Shown in pieces: positions 18,138-27,899 of a stretch of DNA of 64,000 nucleotides. The notes beneath the pieces are model-generated. The model did no database searches and was not told where the DNA came from. It saw only the letters and a list, made by a program, of their open reading frames with translations. This DNA is from Agrobacterium tumefaciens. GTDB taxonomy: Bacteria > Pseudomonadota > Alphaproteobacteria > Rhizobiales > Rhizobiaceae. A program made the position numbers and the translations under genes. How positions within the stretch are numbered: the stretch's first letter is position 1; each line of letters begins with the position of its first letter. Location of the stretch: contig NZ_WJOK01000007.1 of assembly GCF_009649785.1 (NCBI RefSeq), positions 1 through 64,000 of the forward strand, given 5' to 3'.

Positions 18138-19403
18138 ATGAATATTTCCATGAAGGCTTTGTTGCTGTGTGGCAGCGTGCTGTCTGCGGCAGTTTCCGCG
18201 CAGGCGGCCGAACTTTCCATCGCCGCCAACTCGACCGGCAAGAACATTGCATTTTTCAAGGAGCGGATCGCCGCCTTCGAAAAAGAGACCGGCCACAAGG
18301 TCAATCTCGTCACCATGCCGTCATCGTCCAGTGAGCAGTTCAGCCAGTACAGGCTATGGCTTGCCGCGGGTAACAAGGATGTCGACGTCTACCAGACGGA
18401 CGTGATCTGGGCGCCGCAGCTCTCCGACCAATTCGTGGATCTGACCGAAGCGACGAAGGATGTCATTGGCGATCATTTCCCCTCCATCGTGGCGTCGCAG
18501 ACCGTGGACGGCAAGCTTGTCGCCATGCCGATGTTCACCGACGCGCCCGCTCTATTCTACCGCAAGGACCTTCTGGAAAAATACGGCAAGCAGCCGCCGA
18601 AAACCTGGAAGGAACTGGGCGAGACCGCCAAGGAAATTCAGGACAAGGAGCGCACAGCCGGGCAGAAAGACCTGTGGGGCTTTGTCTTCCAGGGCAGCGC
18701 CTATGAGGGCCTGACCTGCAACGCTCTGGAATGGATTGCGTCCGCCGGTGGCGGCCATATCGTTGAGACCAACGGCGACATCTCCATCAACAACGAGAAA
18801 GCCGCAGCCGCGATTGAAGCCGCCAAGGGCTGGGTCGGCACCATCGCGCCGCAGGGCGTCCTTGCCTACAAGGAAGAGGAAGCACGCGGCGTCTGGCAGA
18901 CCGGCAATTCCGTCTTCATGCGCAACTGGCCCTATGCCTATGCGCTTGGAAACGGTGCCGACAGCGCCATCAAGGGCAAATTCGGCGTCACGCCGTTGCC
19001 GGCCGGTGAAGAGGGTGCGGCACCCGCCTCAACGCTCGGCGGCTGGAACCTCGCCGTTTCGAAATATTCCGACGATCAGGAAGCTGCCATCCAACTTGTG
19101 AAGTTCCTCGCATCAAAGGATACCCAGAAGATGCGTGCGATCCAGCTTTCCAACATGCCCACGATCGCCTCGCTTTACGACGACAAGGATGTCGCGGACG
19201 CACAGCCTTTCATGCCGACATGGAAGCCGATTTTCCAGACCGCCGTTCCACGCCCCTCTGCCTCGGCGAAGGTGAAATACAACGAGGTTTCGGCCAAATT
19301 CTGGGGTGCCGTGCACAACACGCTCTCCGGCAACGGCACGGCGGCGGAAAACCTTGAGCTCCTTGAAGTCGAATTGACCGATCTCAAAGGCAACGGCTGG
19401 TAA
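18138..19403 (+). CDS. thuE: Trehalose/maltose-type ABC substrate-binding protein
   Basis: Periplasmic receptor of the ThuEFGK importer, family 1 solute-binding protein. The ATG at 18138 follows GGAGGAG; an upstream in-frame extension is rejected. The signal peptide ends about residue 26 (SAQA-AEL). The mature protein has the family pattern EKETGHKVNLVTMPSSSSEQ, an interdomain region around VYQTDVIWAPQLSDQFVDL, and ends at 421 residues. It is first in thuEFGKAB behind a LacI operator and followed by a stem-loop. Homologues bind trehalose, maltose and sucrose (established knowledge); the exact range here is inference. Confidence 0.93.
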   Translation: MNISMKALLLCGSVLSAAVSAQAAELSIAANSTGKNIAFFKERIAAFEKETGHKVNLVTMPSSSSEQFSQYRLWLAAGNKDVDVYQTDVIWAPQLSDQFVDLTEATKDVIGDHFPSIVASQTVDGKLVAMPMFTDAPALFYRKDLLEKYGKQPPKTWKELGETAKEIQDKERTAGQKDLWGFVFQGSAYEGLTCNALEWIASAGGGHIVETNGDISINNEKAAAAIEAAKGWVGTIAPQGVLAYKEEEARGVWQTGNSVFMRNWPYAYALGNGADSAIKGKFGVTPLPAGEEGAAPASTLGGWNLAVSKYSDDQEAAIQLVKFLASKDTQKMRAIQLSNMPTIASLYDDKDVADAQPFMPTWKPIFQTAVPRPSASAKVKYNEVSAKFWGAVHNTLSGNGTAAENLELLEVELTDLKGNGW

Positions 19404-19411
19404 TCCGGCCC

Positions 19412-19447
19412 GTGTGGGAAGCGGTCTCGCCTGAGCGTTTCCCACAC
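19412..19447 (+). terminator. Stem-loop between thuE and thuF
   Basis: A 12-bp stem GTGTGGGAAGCG/CGTTTCCCACAC with one G-U pair, 8 bases after the thuE stop and without a T run. Such binding-protein-distal hairpins usually protect the upstream mRNA or partly attenuate read-through; the role here is inference. Confidence 0.65.
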
Positions 19448-19467
19448 CCCAACTGCGAGATATCCCA

Positions 19468-20442
19468 ATGAACGATACCGCCCTTCAAAGACCGGCCGCG
19501 GCATCCGGCACCGGCTCCGATCTTCAGTCGGAACGCCTGAAATCCGCATGGCTGTTCCTAGCCCCCACGTTTCTGGTACTTGCGATGGTGGCCGGCTGGC
19601 CGCTGGTGCGCACCGTCTGGTTCAGCCTCACCGACGCGTCGCTGACCAATCTCGACGGCGCACAATTCGTTGGCTTCAAGAACTACCTCACCTGGATCAC
19701 GCTCAGCAGCGGCCGCACCATCTATCGCGGCCTGTTGGCTGATCCCGCCTGGTGGGGCGCGGTTCTGAACACGCTGAAATTCACCATCCTTTCGGTCAGC
19801 TTCGAAACCGTTCTCGGCCTTATCGTTGCGCTGGTGCTGAACGCGGAATTCAAGGGACGCGGCCTCGTGCGCGCCGCCATCCTCGTTCCATGGGCCATTC
19901 CCACCATCGTTTCGGCGCAGATGTGGGCGTGGATGCTGAACGACCAGTTCGGTATCTTGAACGACCTGTTCCTCAATCTCGGGCTGATCTCCCACAAGAT
20001 CGCATGGACCGCCAATCCGGACACCGCAATGGTCGCCGTTCTTATTGTCGATATCTGGAAGACGACGCCCTTCATGGCGTTGCTCATTCTCGCCGGCCTG
20101 CAAATGGTGCCGAAAGACATGTATGAGGCGGCGAAGGTGGACGGTATCCACCCCGTCAAGGTGTTCTTCCGCGTCACCCTGCCAATGATCCGGCCAGCGC
20201 TCATGGTTGCCGTCATCTTCCGTATGCTGGATGCGATGCGCGTCTTCGACCTCATCTACATTCTGACGCCGAATAACGCCCAGACCCGCACGATGTCGGT
20301 GCTGGCGCGTGAGAACCTGTTCGATTTCGACAAGTTCGCCTATGGCGCAGCCGCTTCCACCATGCTGTTCCTCATCATCGCCTCGATAACAGTCGTTTAT
20401 ATGTGGCTCGGGCGCGTCAACACAGATGGAGCTTCGCGATGA
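19468..20442 (+). CDS. thuF: Sugar ABC permease ThuF
   Basis: First membrane subunit of the trehalose/disaccharide importer. The 324 residues include about six transmembrane helices; the first starts near residue 27 (AWLFLAPTFLVLAMVAG). The ATPase-contact EAA loop reads EAAKVDGIHPVKVFFRVTLP in the second half, as in MalF-type permeases, but without the large MalF periplasmic domain. Its TGA overlaps the thuG ATG as ATGA, so the two permeases are translationally coupled. Confidence 0.93.
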   Translation: MNDTALQRPAAASGTGSDLQSERLKSAWLFLAPTFLVLAMVAGWPLVRTVWFSLTDASLTNLDGAQFVGFKNYLTWITLSSGRTIYRGLLADPAWWGAVLNTLKFTILSVSFETVLGLIVALVLNAEFKGRGLVRAAILVPWAIPTIVSAQMWAWMLNDQFGILNDLFLNLGLISHKIAWTANPDTAMVAVLIVDIWKTTPFMALLILAGLQMVPKDMYEAAKVDGIHPVKVFFRVTLPMIRPALMVAVIFRMLDAMRVFDLIYILTPNNAQTRTMSVLARENLFDFDKFAYGAAASTMLFLIIASITVVYMWLGRVNTDGASR

Positions 20443-21272
20443 CCCTGCCAAGCATCCTGAAAACCACCGCCTTTTATGCGCTGGTCGCCGTCATCATGGT
20501 GATTTCGGTATTCCCGTTCTATTACGCGATACTGACCAGCCTGAAATCCGGCTCAGCGCTGTTCCAGGTGAACTACTGGCCGCGTGAATTCTCGCTGACC
20601 AATTACAACTTCGTCATCGGCAACGGCACGTTCCTGCGCAATCTCGGCAATTCGCTGTTCGTTGCATCTTCAGTCGTCGTACTGTCGCTGTTCCTTGCGG
20701 TAACGGCGTCCTATGCCCTGGCCCGTGTCCGTTTCCGGGGCCGCTCGCTGCTTCTGCTCACCATCCTCTCGGTCTCGATGTTTCCACAGATCGCCGTTCT
20801 CGCCGGCCTGTTCGAACTCATCCGCTGGGCTGGCATCTTCAACACGCCGCTCGCGCTGATCTTTTCCTACATGATCTTCACTCTGCCCTTCACTGTCTGG
20901 GTGCTGACGACATTCATGCGCGACCTGCCGATCGAAATCGAGGAAGCGGCAATCGTCGATGGCGCAACGCCATGGGTCATCATCACCCAGGTCTTCATGC
21001 CGCTGATGTGGCCGGCGCTCGTCACCACAGGGCTCCTCGCCTTCATTGCGGCGTGGAACGAGTTCCTCTTCGCGCTCACCTTCACCTCATCGAACGAACA
21101 GCGCACGGTGCCCGTCGCCATCGCACTTCTTTCGGGCGGTTCGCAGTTTGAAATCCCCTGGGGAACGATCATGGCGGCCTCCGTCATCGTCACCGCCCCG
21201 CTCGTCGTCCTCGTTCTTATCTTCCAGCGACGCATCATTTCCGGCCTCACCGCCGGCGGCGTCAAAGGCTAG
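20439..21272 (+). CDS. thuG: Sugar ABC permease ThuG
   Basis: Second membrane subunit, MalG type. The 277 residues carry six predicted helices and the EAA loop [20 protein letters not shown]. The start at 20439 is set by the 4-base ATGA overlap with thuF; a longer frame from 20403 would run further into thuF. The C-terminus ends with [14 protein letters not shown], typical of MalG-like permeases. The ATPase gene follows after 10 bases with an AGGAG site. Confidence 0.93.
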   Translation: MTLPSILKTTAFYALVAVIMVISVFPFYYAILTSLKSGSALFQVNYWPREFSLTNYNFVIGNGTFLRNLGNSLFVASSVVVLSLFLAVTASYALARVRFRGRSLLLLTILSVSMFPQIAVLAGLFELIRWAGIFNTPLALIFSYMIFTLPFTVWVLTTFMRDLPIEIEEAAIVDGATPWVIITQVFMPLMWPALVTTGLLAFIAAWNEFLFALTFTSSNEQRTVPVAIALLSGGSQFEIPWGTIMAASVIVTAPLVVLVLIFQRRIISGLTAGGVKG

Positions 21273-21282
21273 GAGAAAACTT

Positions 21283-22311
<1,029 letters not shown>

Positions 22312-22367
22312 ACAGTTAACTTTCGCCGGATCACCCAAGCTTCCGGCTTTCACCAAGGAGCAAGAAA

Positions 22368-23153
22368 ATGACCATCAACACCGTTGTATGGGGCGAAAAT
22401 ATCCACGAACACATCAACGAGACGGTGCGTTCGATCTACCCCGATGGTATGCACAACACCATTGCCGATGCGCTGAATACCAACCCTGAGATCAGCGCCA
22501 CCACCGCCACGCTTCAGGAACCGGAACACGGTCTTTCGCAGGAGCGTCTGGACAAGACCGACGTTCTGGTCTGGTGGGGCCACAAGGACCACGGTGCGGT
22601 TCAGGATGAGATCGTCGAGCGCGTTGCCAAGCGTGTCTGGGAAGGCATGGGCCTCATCGTCCTCCATTCCGGCCACTTCTCCAAGCCTTTCAAGCGACTG
22701 ATGGGTACGCCCTGCGCGCTTAAATGGCGTGAGGCGGGCGAACGCGAACGCCTGTGGACGATCAATCCGCGTCACCCGATTGCAGCCGGCCTGCCCGAGC
22801 ATTTCGAGCTGGAAAACGAAGAGATGTATGGCGAGCAGTTCTCCGTGCCGGAGCCGCTGGAAACCGTGTTCATCTCCTGGTTCCAGGGCGGCGAAGTCTT
22901 CCGTTCTGGCCTCACCTGGCGCCGTGGCGCAGGCAACATCTTCTATTTCCGCCCCGGTCACGAAACTTATCCGACCTATCACGACGCCAATGTACAGAAG
23001 GTCATCAGCAATTCGGTGAAATGGGCCTATAATCCGGTCGGCGCACTGAAAAGCATTCATGACGCCCCCAACGTTCCCGTCGACAAGGCGCTGGAGCCTA
23101 TCGAAGAACGCGGCCCCAAGCTGCACAAGGCAGGCGAAGCAGGTTACAGGTAA
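22368..23153 (+). CDS. thuA: ThuA trehalose-utilisation protein
   Basis: Founding family of the ThuA-like domain, a class I glutamine-amidotransferase-like fold. The 261 residues include [39 protein letters not shown] and a conserved [13 protein letters not shown]. In Sinorhizobium and Agrobacterium thuA and thuB are needed for use of trehalose and related disaccharides through 3-keto intermediates (established knowledge); the chemical step of ThuA is less certain. It is 56 bases behind thuK with AAGGAGCAAGAAA before the ATG, and 6 bases before thuB. Confidence 0.92.
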   Translation: MTINTVVWGENIHEHINETVRSIYPDGMHNTIADALNTNPEISATTATLQEPEHGLSQERLDKTDVLVWWGHKDHGAVQDEIVERVAKRVWEGMGLIVLHSGHFSKPFKRLMGTPCALKWREAGERERLWTINPRHPIAAGLPEHFELENEEMYGEQFSVPEPLETVFISWFQGGEVFRSGLTWRRGAGNIFYFRPGHETYPTYHDANVQKVISNSVKWAYNPVGALKSIHDAPNVPVDKALEPIEERGPKLHKAGEAGYR

Positions 23154-23159
23154 ACAGCC

Positions 23160-24209
23160 ATGAGACTTCTCATTCTCGGAACCGGCGGCATGGCCAACAA
23201 CCATGCCACATATTTCTCGCAAATCCCCGGCGTCGAACTGGTGGCTGCGGTGGATGTGGATGATGTGGTTGTGCGGGGCTTTGCGCTTCGCCACAACATT
23301 CCACTCTCCTTTACCTCGCTGGATGACGCGATTGCCTGGGGCGAGTTCGACGCGGCGGCAAACGTCACGCCGGATGCCATCCACCACCCAACCAGCCTTA
23401 AGCTTCTGGCGGCGGGCAAACATGTTTTCTGCGAAAAGCCGCTGGCGGAAAACTACGCCAAGGCCGCCGAAATGGCCGATGCCGCAGAAAAAGCGGGCCT
23501 TGTTGCCATGGTCAACCTCACCTATCGCAATGTCGCCCCCTTGCAGGCGGCACGCGAAATGGTGCTGGCTGGCAAGATCGGCAAGGTGCGCCATCTGGAA
23601 GCCTCCTATCTCCAGAGCTGGCTCGTTTCCAAGGCCTGGGGCGACTGGATGACGGAGAGCAAGTGGCTGTGGCGGCTTTCCACCAAGCACGGCTCAAACG
23701 GTGTTCTGGGTGATGTCGGCATCCACATTCTCGACTTCGCCTCCTATGGCGCGGGCAGCGATGTGGAGCGCATCTTCACGCGCCTGAAGACCTTCGACAA
23801 ATATGAAGGCAACAAGATCGGCGCCTACGATCTCGACGCCAATGACAGCTTCACCATGACCGCCGAGTTGGAAAACGGCGCCATGGGCGTCATTCACGCC
23901 AGCCGCTGGGCAACGGGCCATCTCAACGAACTGCGCCTGCGCATCCACGGCGACAAGGGTGCGCTGGAGGTGATCCACACGCCTGACTATTCCAGCCTGC
24001 GAGCCTGCATCGGCGACGATGTGGAAAAGGCGATCTGGAAGACAATCGATGTCGACCCGGTGCCGACGAATTACGAAAAATTCGCCAAGGCCGTCATGGA
24101 AGGTGGCATTGCTGATCCGGACTTCCGCCACGCGGCGAATTTGCAGAAGGTGCTTGATCTCTCGATCATCGCCGACCGCGAACGGCGGGAGCTGGCCGTC
24201 TCGGCTTGA
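23160..24209 (+). CDS. thuB: ThuB NAD(P)-dependent disaccharide dehydrogenase (Gfo/Idh/MocA)
   Basis: Oxidoreductase thought to oxidise disaccharides such as trehalose to the 3-keto form. The N-terminal Rossmann fold begins RLLILGTGGMANNHATYF. The EKPLAEN motif has the Lys typical of the Gfo/Idh/MocA active site. The C-terminal alpha/beta domain carries GSNGVLGDVGIHILDFASYG with the conserved Asp/His pair. At 349 residues it is standard in size. It is the last gene of the thu operon, followed 11 bases later by a GC-rich hairpin. Confidence 0.92.
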   Translation: MRLLILGTGGMANNHATYFSQIPGVELVAAVDVDDVVVRGFALRHNIPLSFTSLDDAIAWGEFDAAANVTPDAIHHPTSLKLLAAGKHVFCEKPLAENYAKAAEMADAAEKAGLVAMVNLTYRNVAPLQAAREMVLAGKIGKVRHLEASYLQSWLVSKAWGDWMTESKWLWRLSTKHGSNGVLGDVGIHILDFASYGAGSDVERIFTRLKTFDKYEGNKIGAYDLDANDSFTMTAELENGAMGVIHASRWATGHLNELRLRIHGDKGALEVIHTPDYSSLRACIGDDVEKAIWKTIDVDPVPTNYEKFAKAVMEGGIADPDFRHAANLQKVLDLSIIADRERRELAVSA

Positions 24210-24220
24210 ATTGCAAGGGC

Positions 24221-24240
24221 GCGGCGGCGTAAGCCGCCGC
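24221..24240 (+). terminator. thu operon terminator hairpin
   Basis: 8-bp all-GC stem GCGGCGGC/GCCGCCGC with a GTAA loop, 11 bases after the thuB stop. Only TT follows the stem, so termination may be Rho-assisted. Confidence 0.65.
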
Positions 24241-24267
24241 TTCCAATACTGCAGCGTGTACTATTAT

Positions 24268-24303
24268 CTCCCGTCACCCCGAATCTAGCGCTGCATGACG
24301 GAG
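24268..24303. repeat. Imperfect palindrome containing CGTCACCCCG
   Basis: CTCCCGTCA pairs with TGACGGAG across about 19 bases, between the convergent thuB and queE ends. It shares CGTCACCCCG with a palindrome at 43157-43179. It may act as a queE terminator or be a remnant of a dispersed intergenic palindrome. Confidence 0.4.
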
Positions 24304-24311
24304 GTACTACC

Positions 24312-25067
24312 TCAAACGCCTCGCCTATTCCCCCACAAGAGCACATGCAGCTGCGGCAGCACCCGGGCGGAAAACCAACGGTCTTCGCTGACCTTGTCCA
24401 CCAGCCACAACATGCGATCCATGATTCCATCGATATCCACACGCGCGTCGTCGTCATCCGGCGGCGGCGGGGTGTGGTTGCCGGGCTGGAGGTAAATCGG
24501 CAAATGCGGGAAACGGGCTGATGCAGCCTTGGCATAAGCATAGTCCGCATCGTCAAACACCACGATCTTCAGCGCCACCTGCGGTCCATCGCCGGCGGCG
24601 GCAAGACAGTCTTCAAAGGCCCGCCAGTCGGTTTCCATGCCGCTCGATGGTGGCTTCGGGCTCAGCACCAGATGATCGAGATCGCCAAACCAGTCTTTTG
24701 CGATGCTGCCCTGCGTTTCCAGCGCGAACCTATAGCCCTCGCCCTGCCCCTTCGCGATTAGTTGCCCAAGGGGCTGGATGGCGGGATTGCCGCCCGAAAG
24801 CGACACCGTCAGCGGCACACTGCCGGAAAGCCGTCGCACCTCCTGCCAGATCGCCTCGACGGACATCGGTTTCCATGTGTCGCGATACTCGCTGTCGACG
24901 GCATGCAGCGTATCGCACCAGGAGCAGCGGTAATCGCAGCCACCAGTGCGAACGAAAACGGTAGGCAGACCAATCAGCAAACCCTCGCCCTGAATGGTCG
25001 GGCCGAAGATTTCGCTGATGCGGATCGCTGTTTCCTTCGCTGCAACTTTCTGTGCAACCGCCGTCAT
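24312..25067 (-). CDS. queE: 7-carboxy-7-deazaguanine synthase
   Basis: Radical-SAM enzyme converting 6-carboxytetrahydropterin to 7-carboxy-7-deazaguanine in queuosine-precursor synthesis. The cluster motif [12 protein letters not shown] supplies the CX3CX2C cysteines, near residues 43-50. Upstream is the family's [13 protein letters not shown] start, and [12 protein letters not shown] is the SAM-binding GG motif. The start at 25067 forms an ATGA overlap with the queD stop; the longer frame to 25169 would run back into queD. At 251 residues it is normal in size. Confidence 0.95.
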   Translation of the reverse strand: MTAVAQKVAAKETAIRISEIFGPTIQGEGLLIGLPTVFVRTGGCDYRCSWCDTLHAVDSEYRDTWKPMSVEAIWQEVRRLSGSVPLTVSLSGGNPAIQPLGQLIAKGQGEGYRFALETQGSIAKDWFGDLDHLVLSPKPPSSGMETDWRAFEDCLAAAGDGPQVALKIVVFDDADYAYAKAASARFPHLPIYLQPGNHTPPPPDDDDARVDIDGIMDRMLWLVDKVSEDRWFSARVLPQLHVLLWGNRRGV

Positions 25068-25420
25068 GGCCGGTATTCCGCCCAGGTCTTGGCGGTTTCG
25101 CTCACTCGCACGGCGCTGGTTTCCGGCAGGCTCGTCTTGCACCAATCGTAAAAGTGCTTCGCCAGACATTCCGCGGTGACCCGGTCATGGCCGAGAACGT
25201 CGTTCAGGTGGCGATGATCGAAATGATCGTCGATGTAGCGCTTCAGCGGCGCGAGTTCGTGGTAATCACGCACGAAACCGTGCTCGTTCAGCTCTTCGCC
25301 TGATAGTTCGACCTCAACGATGTAATTATGCCCGTGCAGGCGGGCGCACTGATGGTCGGCGGGCAGGCTTTTCAGCTGGTGAGAGGCAGAGAAATGGAAC
25401 TCCTTGGTGATGCGAAACAT
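25064..25420 (-). CDS. queD: 6-carboxy-5,6,7,8-tetrahydropterin synthase
   Basis: Converts 7,8-dihydroneopterin triphosphate to 6-carboxytetrahydropterin, the second step of queuosine-precursor synthesis. The 118-residue T-fold protein shows the zinc histidines in HFSASHQL and HGHNYIVEV, a catalytic Cys in HQCARLHGH and [10 protein letters not shown]. The ATG at 25420 shares one base with the queC stop and has AGGAGG upstream; a TTG one codon earlier is also open. Coupled on both sides, giving the order queC-queD-queE. Confidence 0.95.
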   Translation of the reverse strand: MFRITKEFHFSASHQLKSLPADHQCARLHGHNYIVEVELSGEELNEHGFVRDYHELAPLKRYIDDHFDHRHLNDVLGHDRVTAECLAKHFYDWCKTSLPETSAVRVSETAKTWAEYRP

Positions 25421-26130
25421 CAACGCACCTCCTGTGCCGCATAAGCATGAGTGGCCGCCACCCAGAAATCCGGGTCCTCATAGTCCGTCGGATCGGTAAC
25501 ACCTGCCAGATGGAAGGCCTCGCGCCGCTCCACGCAGGTGCCGCAACGGCCACAATGGCGAGAGCCGCCCTTGTAACAGGACCAGGTTTCGCCAAATGGG
25601 GTGCCGTATTTCACCGCGTCAGTCACAATCGCCGCTTTGGAGACGGTGACATAGGGCGCAAACAAGGTGACGTCTGCGTAGCCTTCCAGCGCATGCGCCT
25701 GCATGGCATTAAAGCTGTCGATGAAGCCCGGCCGGCAATCGGGATAGATGAAATGGTCCCCACCATGCACGGCGATCGCCACCGCATCCGCCTGCTGGGC
25801 GGCGGCAAGGCCGAAGGCGATGGTCAGCATGATGGCGTTGCGGTTCGGGACCACCGTGGAGCGCATGGTCTCTTCCGCATAATGTCCGTCCGGCACATCG
25901 ATATCGTCCGTTAGCGCGGAACCGGTGAGGTGCGCGCCGATGGTTGTGATGTCGATGAGATGATGTGGCACGCCGAGACGCTTTGCGCAGTCGGCTGCGA
26001 AATCCAGCTCCTTCTTGTGGCGCTGGCCGTAATCGAAGGAGACAAGAGCGAGAAGTTCATGTTCCGCCGCGATTTTGTGCGCAAGCGAAACGGAGTCCAA
26101 TCCGCCGGAGCAGATGACGATGGTTTTCAT
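25420..26130 (-). CDS. queC: 7-cyano-7-deazaguanine (preQ0) synthase
   Basis: ATP-dependent enzyme that turns 7-carboxy-7-deazaguanine into preQ0. The PP-loop SGGLDS is at residues 8-13. The C-terminal zinc site is CYKGGSRHCGRCGTCVERR, with four cysteines as in the family. It has 236 residues. It is the promoter-proximal gene of queC-queD-queE. queF, which would reduce preQ0 to preQ1, and folE are not in the window. Confidence 0.95.
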   Translation of the reverse strand: MKTIVICSGGLDSVSLAHKIAAEHELLALVSFDYGQRHKKELDFAADCAKRLGVPHHLIDITTIGAHLTGSALTDDIDVPDGHYAEETMRSTVVPNRNAIMLTIAFGLAAAQQADAVAIAVHGGDHFIYPDCRPGFIDSFNAMQAHALEGYADVTLFAPYVTVSKAAIVTDAVKYGTPFGETWSCYKGGSRHCGRCGTCVERREAFHLAGVTDPTDYEDPDFWVAATHAYAAQEVR

Positions 26131-26355
26131 ACGTTGGGATCCCTTGTTTTGACCGGGTGGGCTGCGACCGGATTACGGGGGCGGCTTTAAACCAAAGCGA
26201 AGCGATTGTGAAGGGCTTTGCGGAAATAGCGGAAATTCCGCGCAATCCACGAAATTGCCCCGCCGCAGCAACAAGACGAAACAATCGCGACATAAGCGGG
26301 AAACCGGCTTGATCTAGAACGGACTGAACGTTGCAGTTCTTGAAGGATGTTGCCG

Positions 26356-26493
26356 ATGGCGGCCGGTTCTATGTTCCTCTTTTCGCTAAGCGATCTCAGC
26401 TCCATCGGCTCCGGCATTTTGATGGCGTTGGCAGGCACGCTTTATGTCACCCTTACCATTCGTGGGCTGATGGCCACCGTGCGTCATGGATAA
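26356..26493 (+). CDS. Tiny membrane protein ORF, 45 aa
   Basis: Candidate small gene. The frame MAAGSMFLFSLSDLSSIGSG continues into a hydrophobic segment (about residues 17-37) and ends VRHG. GAAGGA lies seven bases before the ATG. Its last 8 bases overlap the start of a second tiny membrane ORF, and a strong plus-strand terminator follows at 26693-26730. No plus-strand gene other than this pair would use that terminator. Function unknown. A chance frame cannot be excluded because of its length. Confidence 0.45.
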   Translation: MAAGSMFLFSLSDLSSIGSGILMALAGTLYVTLTIRGLMATVRHG

Positions 26494-26656
26494 GGCACTC
26501 GGCAACAGACGCCCAGGGCTCAGGCGCAATCTCGCAGTCTTACTTTTCATAGCCTCCGCGACGCTCGTCGCCACGATAGGGATCGCCCCGTTCGTTTTCC
26601 TGATCTGGATGGTCACGACCGTCGCACGATGGCTTGGTTTTTTCATTGGCTTTTGA
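26486..26656 (+). CDS. Tiny membrane protein ORF, 56 aa
   Basis: Candidate small gene starting inside the end of the previous one, so its translation would be coupled. The N-terminus is basic (MDKALGNRRPGLRRN), followed by a long hydrophobic stretch with two possible helices (about residues 16-34 and 36-56) ending FFIGF. The positive-inside charge pattern is that of a membrane protein. A plus-strand terminator starts 36 bases after the stop. No homologue recognised; it may belong to the many small membrane proteins of rhizobia. Confidence 0.5.
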   Translation: MDKALGNRRPGLRRNLAVLLFIASATLVATIGIAPFVFLIWMVTTVARWLGFFIGF

Positions 26657-26692
26657 GACACGAAGCTCGCCCATGATGCGGCGGAGCGGAAG

Positions 26693-26730
26693 GAGCCCGG
26701 CAAAACGGCAGTGCGCCGGGCTCTTTTTTT
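26693..26730 (+). terminator. Strong plus-strand rho-independent terminator
   Basis: 8-bp stem GAGCCCGG/CCGGGCTC with a 15-base loop, followed by seven T on the plus strand only. No annotated plus-strand gene ends near it except the two tiny ORFs, which makes it evidence that they are transcribed. Confidence 0.88.
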
Positions 26731-26743
26731 CGATAAACCGGGC

Positions 26744-27877
26744 TCAGCGCAGCAGCGCCTGCGCCTCCTCGATGCCGAGTGCTGCCGGCTGCGTGCAGGT
26801 TGTGGTCATCTCGATGAAGCGGCCTTCTTCCCCGGATTTGAGGATGGAGGTCATCACGTCGATACCGTGCAGGGAGCGATCCAGCGAGCAGCGGGCATCG
26901 CGGCCTTCAAGGATAGCAATCGCCATATCGGCCAAGCCTGCCGTGCGATAGTTGGCGCGCGGGCCATTCGGGCTTTCCTGGTTGGCAATGCCGAAGGGAT
27001 GCGCCCAGTCTTCCAGCGGCTGGATATTTTTGTCGCGTCCGCTCGCCTCCACCACACCGCCGAAGAAGTTGGGGTCCGGCACGTAGATCGATCCTTCCGT
27101 ACCGTAAAGTTCCATATTGGCGTGGCGATGCGACCACACATCCCAGCTGGCCGAAAGTGTGATCGTTGCTCCGTTCACGAATTCCAGAAGCGCATGGATG
27201 TTGGTAGGCGTTTCTACCGGGATGATCTCGCCGTTCAGCGGCTGGCTGGTCACCGTTCGGGTGGGGTTGGCCATTGATGTCAGTGCGCCAACGCGCTTGA
27301 CCGGGCCGATGAGGTTGATGAGGTTCGCCACATAATAGGGGCCAAGATCGAGGATCGGCCCGCCCCCCTTCAGGAAGAAGAAGCCCGGATTGGGGTGCCA
27401 CATCTCCATGCCGGGGCTCATCACATGGCAGGTGCCGGAGGTGATGCGCCCGACCTTGCCCTCGTCGATATATTGCCGGGCAAGCTGATGCGCGCCGCCA
27501 AGGAAAGTATCAGGCGCGCAGCCAACGGAAAGGTTCTTCTCGCGGGCGATGCGCCGCAACTCCTCGCCTTCCTCCAGCGAAAGCACCAGCGGCTTTTCCG
27601 AATAGACGTGTTTACCCGCCTCGAGTGCCGCTTTCGACACGGGAAAATGCGCGGCGGGAATGGTGAGGTTCACCACCACGTCGATGTCCTTGTTGGCGAG
27701 GAGTTCCTCGATCGACTGCGCCGTGACACCAAATTCTTCTGCCCTCAGTTCCGCCGCATTGCGGTTAAGGTCGGCGCAGGCCAGCACCTTGATGCCCTTG
27801 AAGAGCGGTGCCAGCGAAAAGTAAGCAGACGAGATGTTGCCGCACCCGATGATGCCGACGCCCAGTTCCCTTTGCAT
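26744..27877 (-). CDS. Gfo/Idh/MocA-family oxidoreductase
   Basis: NAD(P)-dependent sugar or polyol dehydrogenase. The 377 residues start with the Rossmann motif GVGIIGCGNISSAYF, then EKPLVLSLEEG with the active-site Lys. A C-terminal catalytic domain carries GGGPILDLGPYYVANLINLI. It is the last gene of a six-gene sugar-uptake operon, 22 bases after a TIM-barrel isomerase gene. A dehydrogenase plus isomerase behind an importer parallels thuA/thuB and recalls 3-keto-glycoside or inositol-type pathways; the substrate is not visible. Confidence 0.9.
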   Translation of the reverse strand: MQRELGVGIIGCGNISSAYFSLAPLFKGIKVLACADLNRNAAELRAEEFGVTAQSIEELLANKDIDVVVNLTIPAAHFPVSKAALEAGKHVYSEKPLVLSLEEGEELRRIAREKNLSVGCAPDTFLGGAHQLARQYIDEGKVGRITSGTCHVMSPGMEMWHPNPGFFFLKGGGPILDLGPYYVANLINLIGPVKRVGALTSMANPTRTVTSQPLNGEIIPVETPTNIHALLEFVNGATITLSASWDVWSHRHANMELYGTEGSIYVPDPNFFGGVVEASGRDKNIQPLEDWAHPFGIANQESPNGPRANYRTAGLADMAIAILEGRDARCSLDRSLHGIDVMTSILKSGEEGRFIEMTTTCTQPAALGIEEAQALLR

Positions 27878-27899
27878 GATGAAAACTCCGGATTGATGC

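Noticed and set aside
26386..26703. 105-codon minus-strand frame over the two tiny ORFs
   Set aside because: No ribosome-binding site and Ser/Arg/Thr-rich composition; the terminator orientation supports plus-strand transcription.
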